Assembly (NCBI GenBank): GCA_948144175.1 | Contig: CANXME010001990.1 | Location: 1,612,001-1,676,000, forward strand | Reading direction: 5' to 3' | Length of the DNA: 64,000 bases | DNA from: Closterium sp. NIES-65 | Taxonomy: Eukaryota; Streptophyta; Zygnematophyceae; Desmidiales; Closteriaceae | Translations under genes and position numbers: made by a program | Notes under the pieces: generated by a model | Database searches by the model: none | The model's input: only the letters and a program-made list of their open reading frames with translations | What the model was told of the DNA's origin: nothing | Shown here: piece after piece, positions 28,210 through 38,219 of the stretch | Layout: each line of letters starts with the position of its first letter | How positions within the stretch are numbered: the stretch's first letter is position 1

Positions 28210-28841
28210 TGGAGAGGAGAACGGGAGAAGGATGCACGGGGAGATGGTTGTGTGATCCGAGAAGGAACATCACAGATGCTCCATGAATGCCTCTACAATA
28301 GGTTAGTTTCCGGGATTCTGTGCATTTGTGATGTTCCTTCTTATCGAGTAGTAAATGATGGTGTACATATCAAATGAAATATGGTATTATAGAAGCTGGC
28401 CTATCAAGATCAGATGATGTATCCCACCAAGGCAATCTCACAGGTGAAAAAAATACCACGTGATGAAATCTCCTCCCGGTACTTGTCCTCTCCAATGTCT
28501 GGTGGCGATGTTTCAGAAGTAACTTCAACCGCTTTCGATTTTAGTTCATGCTGTGGAGCCTTTGGGGAAGAGTTCCCCACACCAGACGTGTGCGTTGCTT
28601 GACTGGCACCCCACTGGATCTTTGTCTGGTGGTACTTCAGTTTGATCCCCTTCTAGAGAGAAGGGCCGACGCGAGTAGATCCCGCAGCGACAGGCAGAAG
28701 GTTCCGTGTAGAGCCCGAAGCAATAGGCGGATCGACGCGTGTTGAAGCAGCAGCGACATGCCTCGAACATTCGCCCTGCATCCATATCGTAGGGGCCTCT
28801 AGAACCGAGGACGGGAGAACCACTGTGGGTACTGTGGGGGA
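28210..28841. other. 3' flank of the host gene; no second gene recognised
   Basis: About 630 bases between the host stop codon and the LTR of element D. It contains an inverted repeat (28261-28340) and otherwise unique sequence. Open frames at 28414-28602 and 28546-28857 have no recognisable motif. Confidence 0.4.
28261..28340. repeat. inverted repeat, 19-bp arms
   Basis: GAAGGAACATCACAGATGC (28261-28279) pairs with 28322-28340 at 18 of 19 positions around a 42-base spacer. It lies 50 bases after the host stop codon and would form a stem-loop in the 3' untranslated region. Confidence 0.8.
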
Positions 28842-28973
28842 TGTCAGAAACTAACAAGCAGGAATGATTGCATTGACATCAAACTGAGTTCAAGTGCTAA
28901 CCCTAATGGGTTGTACCCCATATAGGCTACCCCACTACTGCCTACACAACATAAGCAGCATAATAGTTTGACA
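28842..28973 (-). repeat. element D 3' LTR, 132 bp
   Basis: Minus strand TGTCAAACTATTATGC ... TAGTTTCTGACA. The polypurine hairpin CCCCCA (28976-28981) / TGGGGG (28991-28996), plus-strand coordinates, adjoins it. The left flank is GGGGA; the partner is lost. Confidence 0.8.
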
Positions 28974-29142
28974 CACCCCCATAGGCAAAGTGGGGGAGAA
29001 CAAGGGGTCACAAGACCAGTCAAGAAAAGAAAAGAAAGCTTAGGTTGGATCACAAAGTCACCACACACTATGAGCACAAGCAAGTGGCCACAAGGCCAGT
29101 TCACATGCAGAGTTATAGATATGGGAACAAGCAGTACAGTGA

Positions 29143-29900
29143 TCACAACCTAGTAGGTGTAAGCATGCAGGTACAAGTATATAGATCATAGTACAAGCAA
29201 AGCCACGAAGTGAGCAAGTGAGGCAAAGTAAGCACAAGGCCTAAAACAGTACAGAAGCACTGATGATCACCAAGTGGAAGTGCCTTGGTGAATCTATCAG
29301 CAGTGTTGGCCCGAGTGGTCACGTAAGCAAGACGAAGCTGACCACTCTGCTGCAACTCTCGAGGAAAGAAGTAACGCAGAGCGATGTGCTTCGTTCTGTG
29401 CTCTAGTCTATGCTCCTGTCACAAGGCAATTGCAGCCTTGTTGTCTACGTATAGAACTGGAGGAGAACGAGGACGTTCTCCCAAGTCAGTCAGCAGGTAG
29501 GTGAGCCAGCATAACTCCTGTGCAGCCATGGCTCCCGCATAGATTCCAGCCTCACAACTGGAGCTGAGAACAGAAGACGGAGCCAACCGCTGCGTAGCCG
29601 GCCAAGAAACATAGCCGGAGCCAAGGCTGAACGTGTAACCCTGAGACAACCGCTGCGTAGCCAGGTCGTCAACTCAAGAAGCGTCTAAGTGTCCAGTAAG
29701 GACAACTAGACCCCGCCCTCCAAGCACGAGCCCCATGCCCGACGTACTGCACAAGTAACGCAGTACCTTCTTTGCAACATCCCAGTGCACCTTTCGGTGT
29801 CTACCAGGAGCCACGTAGCGTGCCAGAAGGCCAAGAGGGTATGCAAGGTCAGGACGAGTGCATGTCATCAGGTACATGAGGCAGCCCACTAGCTCTGGAT
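29143..29900 (-). pseudogene. element D RNase H
   Basis: Pieces in different frames read ASWVDDLATQRLSQGYTF-like sequence, SSCEAGIYAGAMAAQELCW, VLYVDNKAAIAL and ANTADRFTKALPLGDHQCFC. Frameshifts occur near 29400-29420 and 29650-29680. Confidence 0.85.
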
Positions 29901-31071
29901 ACGGGCCACTCGGCTCTACGGACTACTCCAAAGATGTAGCTGAGAGCGAGTGACCGGTAGCCAGAGGAGTGGACTGTGGCGAGGACCAAGTAAAGCCGAA
30001 GCGCTGAAGGACCTGCTGCACCATGTGTGACTGGGTCAGGGTGATGGTGCACCGTGCTCTGTGCCAGGTGATCTGCAAGCCAAGATAGCTGCGCAACTCA
30101 CCCAGGTCTGTGCACGTGTGTGTGTTCTGCAGCTCCGACTTAACAAGGGCGAGTGCCTAAGTGTCAGCAGTGGCAAAAACCAAGTCGTCGATGTACACGA
30201 GGATGTAGAACGGCGGCAGCAAAGTGTCTGTGCGGAGATACAGCGACGGGTCTGTAGTCAAAGGAGCAAACCCAAGTGCCGCAAGTGTCGTCCTCAGTGT
30301 GTCGTGCCACTCACGTGGCGCCTGGCGGAAACCGTAGACTGGCCGTCAGATGCTCGAGTGGGTACCCGCAGGAAACCACCCGTTGAAGCCAGGTGGACGG
30401 CACAGCCCGATCTCCTCGTGCAGGCTGCCCTGTAAGAAAGCTGTGCTGAAGTCAAGAGAATGAAGCTCGTAGTCACTCTCAGCGGCAACGTGCAACAGCA
30501 ATCGAAGAGTGGTCATCTTCGGGGAAGGGGAGAAGGTATGGAAGAAGTCAACTCCATGTCGCTGACTGAAACCTCGTGCGACGTAACGAGCCTTGAAGAC
30601 AGACGAAGAATCCGGCGGCCGCTTCACCCTGAAAATCCACATGCCATCAACTATGTTCGCCACACGAGGGGGAACTATGTCGACGTAAGTGTCTGTGGAC
30701 TTCCAGGATGCCATCTCTGCGTCCATGGCTGTCTGCCAGGAGTGCTCACTCGCAATCGCCTCAGCATAAGAGCGCGGGTTCGAGATGTCTGGTGCATCCG
30801 GGTCTCCATAAGGGGCAAGCACCATGGCCACGAGATGAGGTACAGCAGCTGCAAGACACTCAAAGTCCTCCTGCTTGTCCTCAAGGATATCCATGCCAAC
30901 AGAACACACACCCTCGACGGACGGAGGACAGACAGACTCAGACTCAGTATCAAGACTAGCGGCATAGTTGAGACGACAAGCAGCACCAAAGTCAACAACC
31001 TCAACGACTAAGGCAGACACAGCACTTGACTCAAACGAAGGGTCAGTGATAACAGTGGCTAAGAGATGCAT
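29901..31071 (-). pseudogene. element D reverse transcriptase
   Basis: The best frame (30346-31071) runs from DPSFESSAVSALVVEVVDF through AMDAEMASWKSTDTYVDIVP, MWIFRVKRPPDSSSVF, GFSQRHGVDFFHTFSPSPK and SLDFSTAFLQGSLHEEI. It then shifts frame. The YIDD form of the catalytic motif lies near 30180-30200 in another frame. Divergence from B and C at the protein level is clear throughout. Confidence 0.85.
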
Positions 31072-32961
31072 AAGAGTAGGACTGGTAGCACGAACCAGGT
31101 CAAACTCAGGGTCGGGTCCGTCAGCAAGAGAGGACGCAGGAGGAGACGGCAGAGGGACACGCTATGGAACAGAGGAAGGACGAAGTGCCATACGGTGCGT
31201 GCCAGGGACAGGAGGAGGACGCTGACGCGAAACACGACGACCAGTGCGCGAACAGCACAAACAGGCGAGGCACGACGAGACGCATGCTCACGACGCTCTG
31301 TAAGCAAGTCGGTCTGCTCAGTGTATGGAGAGGGAGCAGGCAGTGGGGAGCCTAGCTCTAACGGGAGACCAGTAGAAGACGGGAGGCTAAAAACCTGGTG
31401 AAGCACCGAGCCAGGCGGCGGCAGAGACAACGGTGACAGCGGAGCGAAGAACAGTCGCGGCTGTGCAGCACCACCAGCACCAGTCCCTCCAGCACCAGCA
31501 CCTCCAGTACTAGAACCAGCAGCTCCAGGGCCTCCAGCAGCTCCAGAAACTCCAGCTCCAGCGCCTCCAGCTCCAGCACCTCCAGCTCCCGGGTGACCAG
31601 CTCCAGCGCCTACAGCTCCAGTCTCCGCAGCACCACCAGCTCCGGCCGCTCCAGTACCTCCAGCTCCGCTCCAATACCTCCAGCTCCCGCGTCTCTAGTC
31701 GCAGTGCCTCCAGCCCCAGCAGCGCCACGCCGAAGGCGGCAGTGCTGAGTTCCCACTAGCGTAGCTGCTGCGGCGAGAGAGCACCTCCAGAACCTCCATG
31801 ATGAGCAGCGCCAGCACCTCCAGCACCTCCAGCACTAGCAGCACCACCAGCTCCAGCAGCTCCACTACCTCCAGCACCAGCACTACCACCAGCTCCGGCA
31901 GCTCCAGTGCCTCCAGCACAAGCACCTCGAGGACCAGCAGCTCCAGCACATGCAGTACCTCCAGCACGAGCACCTCTGGGACCGACAGCTCAAGCACCTC
32001 AAGTACCTCCAGTAGCAGCAGCACCCCCAGCTCCGGCCGCTCCAGTGCCTCCAGTACGAGCACCTCCGGGACCAGCACCTCCAGTACCTCCAGTAGCAGT
32101 AGTACCACCAGCTCCGGCAGCTCCAGTGCCTCCAGTACGAGGACCTCCGGGACCAGTAGCGCCAGCACCTCCAGCAGCAGCAACAGCAGCACAACCACCA
32201 CCAGCTCCAGCACCTTCACTACCACCAGTACGAGCACCTCCGGGACTAGCAGCTCCAGCACCTCGAGTAGCAGCAGCACCACCAGCTCCAGCACCTCTAG
32301 TACCTCCAATACCAGCACTACCTCCAGCACCTCCAGGACTAGCAGCTCTAGGGCCTCCCGCTCCAGCAGCGCCACTCCGAAGGCTACAGCGCCGAGCGTA
32401 CCACTCGCGCAACTGCTGTGGCGAGAGAGGCTCCCGTAGTATAGACGCAGGACCCCTAGGCTCAGCACCCCCAGACTCAGCACCCCCAGGCTCCGCACGC
32501 TCAAGCTCAGCACCCCCAAGCTCCGCACGCACAGACGCAGCACCCCTAGGCTCCGCACTCGCAGGCTCAGCACCTCCAGGCTCCGCACGCTTAGGCTCAG
32601 CACCCCCAGGCTCCGCACGCGCATGCTCAGCACCTCCAGGCTCCGCACGCTCAGGCTCCGCAGCCGCAGGCTCACCACCCCAAGACGCAGCACCAAAGTC
32701 ACCAGTGACCTCGACAGTGTCAACCAAGGGGAGCGGGTCTACCTGAGACACAGCAAAAGGAGCAGGACCATGAGGGGGGAGGGGGTCTACTGGAGGGGGA
32801 CCTCGAGCAAGGAAGAGCTGCGCGGGGGAGAGGGGGGCAGTGAGGTAGGGGAAGAGACAGTAAATGGGAACCGATTCTTCGAATGTGACGTCCTGAGAGG
32901 GTAGGACACAACGCGAGGTGGGGTGGTAAAACTGCCAGCCAGGCGCATCAGGGGGAAAGCC
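31072..32961 (-). pseudogene. element D integrase-RT linker and integrase end
   Basis: Reads LGFPPDAPGWQFYHPTSR at the insertion border, then SQVDPLPLVDTVEVTGDFG, Gly-Gly-Ala-Glu-Pro-like repeats (32440-32720) and REPLSPQQLREWYARRC. A long Gly/Ala/Thr tract follows (31490-32360), encoded by CTCCAGCAGCTCCAG-type trinucleotide-rich DNA on the plus strand. The linker frame 31999-32751 is open. Downstream frames drift. Confidence 0.8.
31490..32360. repeat. low-complexity tandem repeat in the element D linker
   Basis: Degenerate repeats of CCTCCAGCACCTCCAGTA and CCAGCAGCTCCAGC type encode Gly/Ala/Thr on the minus strand. The Ser/Thr-rich and Cys/Trp-rich frames on either strand are shadows of this composition. 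Confidence 0.8.
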
Positions 32962-32966
32962 AAGGA

Positions 32967-33336
32967 TGTGAGGATCTAGGATCTAGCTCAGAAAAGAGAG
33001 TTTGAATTGAATGATTCACCTGGGTACAAAACAAGGCTATATATAGGCTCGACACAAGGCAGGTAACCCACGTGTTACGCGAATGTTCAGAGGGTCGCGA
33101 AGCGTCCCGAACAGAACCTTCCCAAACTCGGTAGAAAGCAATTCGGTGGAAACCGAATAGGCTCGAGTTCGGTACACGTAACCTGGTTCGGTGCTATAAC
33201 TATAATAAAATATAGGAATGGACCTAACCTAGGAAATCAAGCATATCTCTGCATGATAAAATAAACCCAAGCTAGTAATAGCATCATAAAGTCTAGGCAA
33301 GCTAGCAAAGCCAGCGTAAGTTGTCGTACTCTCACA
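32967..33336 (-). repeat. chromovirus 3' LTR, 370 bp
   Basis: Contains TATATATAGCC, a likely TATA region near 33040-33050. Adjoins the polypurine tract TTGAGGGGGGGACG on the minus strand (33337-33350). Confidence 0.9.
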
Positions 33337-33346
33337 CGTCCCCCCC

Positions 33347-33640
33347 TCAATGGTGGGTGGCGTGAGAAACACCCTGCTTGACAAGATAGTCCTTGAGAGC
33401 ACGGCGTGCGTTGCCCATATCAACTTCTACAACCCAACTGTCCTTAGTGGGGTCGTATCCCTTCCAGCGTATCAGGAACTCGAGGGTCTTGCCACCGCGG
33501 CGCCGATGAGTAAGAACGCGCTCCACTTCGTACTCCAGTTCATCTTGGATGAGAACAGGTGGTGGTGGCGGTGGAACTGTTGGTTGGGGTCCTTGTAGGG
33601 CTTCAGTAGATGAACATGGAAAGCGTTGTGAAGCCTCCAC
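33347..33640 (-). pseudogene. chromovirus chromodomain
   Basis: Reads ELEYEVERVLTHRRRGGKTL, then EFLIRWKGYDPTKDSWVVEVD and a final helix ARRALKDYL, ending at a stop next to the polypurine tract. The aromatic and WKGY positions are those of a chromodomain (YEVE...YLVKWKGY....TWEP), which in this retrotransposon class directs integration to modified chromatin. The usual Trp-Glu-Pro is Trp-Val-Val here. The domain lies in a different frame from the integrase core (33472-34320), so a frameshift separates them. Confidence 0.85.
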
Positions 33641-34320
33641 GTATCTGGTAAGCGCAAGCGGAATGTTACTGGTGTCACCTGTGCCTCCACGAGAAATGGA
33701 CCACAGAAGCGAGGCCGGAGCTTGGATGGTAGATGAGACAGGTTCAAGTTGCGTGTGTCGAGGAGCACCTGATCTCCGACTGCTACTGAGTGATCACATT
33801 GCTGGCGATCGACATACTGCTTCTGGGAGTTCTGCATCGTGGTGAGACGTCGCTGAGTCTTCTCCCATAGCTGCTGCATGGTGGTGACGAAGTCACGTGC
33901 GGCTTGGACATGTGCCGGTGTGGTTGGCTGCTGTGGTGTGAGTGGTTCCCGTCCGTAACACAGGAAGAAAGGAGTTTTCCCTGTGGCCGCATGTGACGCG
34001 TTGTTGTAAGCAAACTCTAGGGCCGGTAACTGTGTGCCCCAGTGGCTCACGTCGTCTTTGCAAGCTGTGCGCAGTAACTGTTCAACCACTTGATTGAGTC
34101 GCTCTGTCTGTCCGTCAGTATGTGGGTGGTATGCTGATGACATCGCAAGTTTGGTCCCCAATAATTCCATGAGCTCCTTCCAGAACTTACTGGTGAATTT
34201 GGGGTCTCTGTTTGAGTTGAGTGTAGCGGGGATGCCATAGATGGTGATTATGTGGTCAAAGAAGAGGCGAGCAGTTGCTTCAGCTATAGCTGTGGCGTTG
34301 GTCGGGATGAAGTGACCCAT
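33472..34320 (-). pseudogene. chromovirus integrase core and C-terminal domain
   Basis: Starting after a degraded first Asp region (DSILVVIDKFSKM in another frame), the open frame has GHFIPTNATAIAEATARLF, YGIPATLNSNRDPKFTSKFW, SSAYHPHTDGQTERLNQVVE and the chromovirus C-terminal motif RPRFCGPFLV with LHNAFHVHLLKPY. The second catalytic Asp is replaced: relatives have SDRDPKF, here SNRDPKF. The third residue, Glu in DGQTER, is present. Confidence 0.88.
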
Positions 34321-35958
34321 TTTGGAGAACTTATCGATGACAACGAGGATGGAATCATGTCTCCGTGAGGTCGAGGGAAGTCTTGTGATGAAGTCGAGGC
34401 TAACGACCTGCCATGGCTGCTCCGGTACGGGTAGAGGCTAAAGTAACCCTGTTTTTTTCTGCTTGCTACTCTTCATCTACTTGCACGTGTCGCATAAGGT
34501 GACCAACTGCTGCACGTCTGCTGCCATCCCGGGCCAGTAGTAATGCTTTGCTATCCCTGCTAACGTTTTGTTGCTCCCGAAATGTTTTGCGTAAGGTACT
34601 TCGTGAAACTCCTCCAATAGGATCTGCCGTAGCGGGGCATAATTGGGTACCCAAATCTTTCCTGTGCCCTTCCTTGCAGCTTAGTCTTTCTCCCACTGTA
34701 ACAGCTTCTTAATCTGTGCTGTAGCGATCTCTGCGTCCACGGAGTATCCATGTTGGAATAGACCCTTGAGTAGAGGGTTCATCCCGTCGAGCTGGATGCC
34801 TGCTACATGACCGGGGCGGCTCAATGCGCCAGCCTTGTTGTATAGCCCGGGTTTGTAGAGGATGTCCTAGTGGAAGTGAGTTTCCAAGAAGTCCACCCAC
34901 CGCACCTGTCGTCGTGAAAGTGTCGGCTGCGACTTTAGGTATTTGAGGCAGTAGTGGTCAGTATAAACTGTAGTCTTGGCTCCCTCTAGGTAACACCTCC
35001 ATGCCTTGAAGGCTACGACTATAGCTAAGGCTTCCTTGTCGTGGATGGGGTAGTTCAATTCTGCTCCTTGTAGCTTTTTAATGAGGTAGGCGATGGGCTA
35101 TTAACCATTCCCGTGATCCTGCATCAGTACTGCTCCGACTGCTTGGTCACTAGCGTCTGCTTCCACCACGTAGTCCTTGTCTCGGTCCGGTAGGATGAGT
35201 ACTATCACTGTAGTCAGTGCTTTCTGTGATTGCTCCATGGCTTGCTGATGAGGAGTATCCCATCTGTAGGGCGTATCCCTTTTCAGTAGGTCGGTTAGTG
35301 GCGCTGCTATCTTAGCGTATTGCGGCACAAACCTGTTGTAGTAGTTGGCGAAGCCTAGGAACTGCTGCAACTCCTTCACGTTCTTCGGTACTTTCCACTT
35401 CTTGACGGCTACGATCTTCTGCGGGTCAACGTGTACGCCCTCGCCACTCACCATGTGCCCAAGAAACTACTCCATCTTCAGTGCAATGCGCTTTTCAACA
35501 CCTTCACGTAGAACTTGTCTTTCCGCAGGATCTCGAACACCTTCCGCAGATGCTCCACATGCTCCTTCATGTTCTTGGAGTAGATAAGGATATCGTTAAG
35601 GTACACTACTACGCACTCGTCCAGCAGGGGCCGTAGGATGTGATTCATCTCCGCCTGAAACGTCGCTCGTGCGTTGCAGAGTCCGAACGGCATCACCAAG
35701 TATTCGTAGGACCCGTATCTGGTACGAAACGCCGTCTTGTGGACCGAGTTGTCTGCCATCTTGATCTGGCAGTAACCCGACCGTAGGTCCAGCTTCGAAA
35801 AGACTGTTGCACCACGCAGTTGGTCCAGTAGGTTGTCTATGCACAGTATGGGGTATTTGTTTTTAACTGTCTGTTTGTTCAGTGCCCGGTAGTCGATGCA
35901 CATCCGTAAACTGCCGTTTGGCTTTGGAGCGAAGATGACTAGTGCACCGTAGGGAGAG
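34321..35958 (-). pseudogene. chromovirus RT palm to RNase H and integrase zinc region
   Basis: The frame begins at the copia B border with [20 protein letters not shown] and continues [16 protein letters not shown], the degraded catalytic motif [11 protein letters not shown] (usually Y.DDIL, so one Asp is Asn), RT thumb and LGFANYYNRFVPQYAKIAAPL. RNase H follows with YVVEADASDQAVGAVLMQD, HDKEALAIVVAFKAWRCYL and YTDHYCLKYL. The H2C2 zinc region is near 34500-34620 (PGMAADVQQLVTLCDTC). Stops at 35475, 35101, 34867 and 34685 break the frame. Confidence 0.88.
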
Positions 35959-36092
35959 TGACAAGAAGTGAACGAGAGAATGAGTGAACTATGAACGAAG
36001 TGAGTACAAATAGGAAACCCTAACTGGGTTGTACCCCCTATGGGATACCCCACTATAGCCTACATAAATGAGTAAGCTATAATGTTCTGACA
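35959..36092 (-). repeat. element B 3' LTR, 134 bp
   Basis: Minus strand TGTCAGAACATTATAGC ... CACTTCTTGTCA. Polypurine hairpin at 36095-36115 (CCCCCA/TGGGGG). Identical to 43285-43418. Confidence 0.95.
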
Positions 36093-36323
36093 CACCCCCA
36101 TAGGCAAAGTGGGGGAGAACAAGGGGTCACAAGACCAGTCAAGTAAAGCAAAGCAAAGCTCAGGGTGGATCACAAAGTCACCACACATTCCGAGCACAAG
36201 TTCAAAAAAAAAAAAAAAAAAAAAAGGCCAGAAGGCCAGTTCACATGCAAGATCATATATAAAGATATACAAGAGTCAAGCAAGTAAGAGCAAGAGTATA
36301 TATAGGTGAAGGTACAAGCAAGG
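36093..36323 (-). promoter_or_regulatory. element B 3' untranslated region with a 22-base A run
   Basis: Same conserved 3' untranslated region as other members, except that 36204-36225 is a run of 22 A (T on the coding strand), where relatives have CAAGGCCAC. It lies about 110 bases before the polypurine tract. Its effect is unknown. Confidence 0.7.
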
Positions 36324-38219
36324 TCAAGAAGTGAGCAAGTGAGGCAAGACAGACACAAGACCCAACTGCGTGCAACAACGCTGAAGATCACAAGGCGCAA
36401 GTGCCTTAGTGAAGACATCAGCAGTGTTGGCCTCAAAGGCCACGTACGCAAGTCGCAACTGTCCACGTTGCTGCAGCTCACGAGCAAGAAAGTAGCGGAG
36501 GGCAATGTGCTTCGTTCTGTGCTCCAGTCGCTGCTCTCGACACAAGGCCAGCATGGCCTTGTTGTCTACGTACAGGACTGGAGGAGAACGAGGCTGCTCT
36601 CCAAGGTCGGTCAGCAGGTAGGTGAGCCAGCGTAACTCCTGTGCAGCCATAGCCCCAGCGTAGATCTCAGCCTCACAACTGGAGCCCAGAACAGAAGACG
36701 AGCGATTAGCCCGCCACGAAACAGAGCCGGAACCAAGGCTGAAGGTGTAACCCTGTGACGACCGCTGCGTAGCCTGGTCGTCAGCCCAGGAAGTGTCTGC
36801 ATGCCCAGTGAGGACCACTGGACTGCGCCCTCCAAGCACTAGCCCCATGCCCGACGTACTGCACAAGTAACGCAACACCCTCTTCGCTGCAGCCATGTGC
36901 TCTGGTCGGTGTCTCCCAGGAGCAACATAGCGTGCTAGAATGCTAAGAGGGTATGCAAGGTCAGGACGTGTGCAGGTCATCGGGTACATGAGGCAGCCAA
37001 CAAGCTCTGCAAACGGGCCACTCGACTCTACGGACTCATCCGAAGGCAGAGCTGAGAGCGAGTGGCGAGTAGGCAGAGGAGTGGCCTGAGGCGAGGAGTA
37101 CGTGAAGCCGAAGCGTTGAAGGACCTGCTGCACCATGTGTGACTGAGTCAGGGTAATGGTGCGGCGCGCTCTGTCCCGGGTGATCTGCAAGCCAAGGTAG
37201 CTACGCAGTTCACCCAGGTCAGTGCACGTATGTCTCTTCTGCAGCTCGGACTTCACGTAGGCGAGTCCAGCAGTGTCAGCTGTGGCAAAGACCAAGTCGT
37301 CGACGTACACGAGGATGTAGAACGGCGGCAGAGAGGTGTCGGTGCGCAGAAACAGCGACGGGTCGGCAGTAGACGGAGCAAACCCAAGTGCCGCGAGCGT
37401 AGTCCTCAGTGTGTCGTGCCACTCACGTGGCGCCTGGCGGAGACCGTAGACTGGACGCCGGAGACTCCACTGGGTACCAGGAGGGAAAGACCCAGTGAAG
37501 CCAGGTGGGCGGCGCAGCCAGATCTCCTCGTGCAGACTGCCCTGCAAGAAAGCTGTGCTGAAGTCGAGAGAGTGCAGCTCGTAGTCACGGTGAGCAGCAA
37601 CGTGCAGCAGAACCCGAAGAGTGGTCATCTTCGGGGTGGGGGAGAAGGTCTGAAAGTAGTCAACCCCCTGCCGCTGACTGAAGCCACGAGCCACGTAACG
37701 CGCCTTGAAGACAGGCGGAGAACCCGGCGGCCGCTTCACCCTGAAAATCCACATGCCACTGACGATGTTCGCCCCAGAAGGGGGAACAGCGTCAACGTAG
37801 GTGCCTGTGGACTTCCAGGAAGCCATCTCTGCATCCATAGCTGCCTGCCACTGAGAGGAGTAGGGACCCTCTATCGCCTCCGCGTAAGAGCGCGGAGTCG
37901 GGATGTCTGGTGCATCCGGGTCTCCCTCAGGGGCTAGCAGTACAGACGCGAGACGAGGTGAAGCGGCGGCCAGACACTGGAACTCCTCCTGCCTGTCCTC
38001 AAGGACGTCCGTGCCAAGGGCACACTCACCCCCGACGGACGGAGGACAGGCGGACTCAGACTTAGTGACAAGACGAGCAGCGTAGTCTAGACGACAGCGC
38101 GCAGCAAAGTCGACAAGCTCAGTGACAAGGGCAGACGCAGCAGACGACTCGAAGGAGGGGTCAGTGACAGCAGTAGCCAGGAGACGCGTGACAGTAGGAC
38201 TGGCAGCACGAAGAGAGTC
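36324..38219 (-). CDS. element B pol, second part: linker end, RT and RNase H
   Basis: In the same frame as the upstream ORF and separated from it by one TGA, this 632-codon stretch reads DSLRAASPTVTRLLATAVTD and then the RT domain: AAMDAEMASWKSTGTYVDAV, MWIFRVKRPPGSPPVFKARY, SLDFSTAFLQGSLHEEI, and FYILVYVDDLVFATAD with YVDD at 37297-37308. RNase H follows with HADTSWADDQATQRSSQGY, SSCEAEIYAGAMAAQELRW, VLYVDNKAMLALCREQRLEH and EANTADVFTKALAPCDLQRC. All catalytic motifs look intact. The first ATG is at 37838; in an active element the protein would be cut from the polyprotein. Confidence 0.9.
   Translation of the reverse strand, partial: DSLRAASPTVTRLLATAVTDPSFESSAASALVTELVDFAARCRLDYAARLVTKSESACPPSVGGECALGTDVLEDRQEEFQCLAAASPRLASVLLAPEGDPDAPDIPTPRSYAEAIEGPYSSQWQAAMDAEMASWKSTGTYVDAVPPSGANIVSGMWIFRVKRPPGSPPVFKARYVARGFSQRQGVDYFQTFSPTPKMTTLRVLLHVAAHRDYELHSLDFSTAFLQGSLHEEIWLRRPPGFTGSFPPGTQWSLRRPVYGLRQAPREWHDTLRTTLAALGFAPSTADPSLFLRTDTSLPPFYILVYVDDLVFATADTAGLAYVKSELQKRHTCTDLGELRSYLGLQITRDRARRTITLTQSHMVQQVLQRFGFTYSSPQATPLPTRHSLSALPSDESVESSGPFAELVGCLMYPMTCTRPDLAYPLSILARYVAPGRHRPEHMAAAKRVLRYLCSTSGMGLVLGGRSPVVLTGHADTSWADDQATQRSSQGYTFSLGSGSVSWRANRSSSVLGSSCEAEIYAGAMAAQELRWLTYLLTDLGEQPRSPPVLYVDNKAMLALCREQRLEHRTKHIALRYFLARELQQRGQLRLAYVAFEANTADVFTKALAPCDLQRCCTQLGLVSVLPHLLTS

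Noticed and set aside
36204..36225. Poly(A) tail of a LINE or processed gene
   Set aside because: It lies inside the copia 3' untranslated region on the antisense strand, with LTRs and target duplications explaining the borders.
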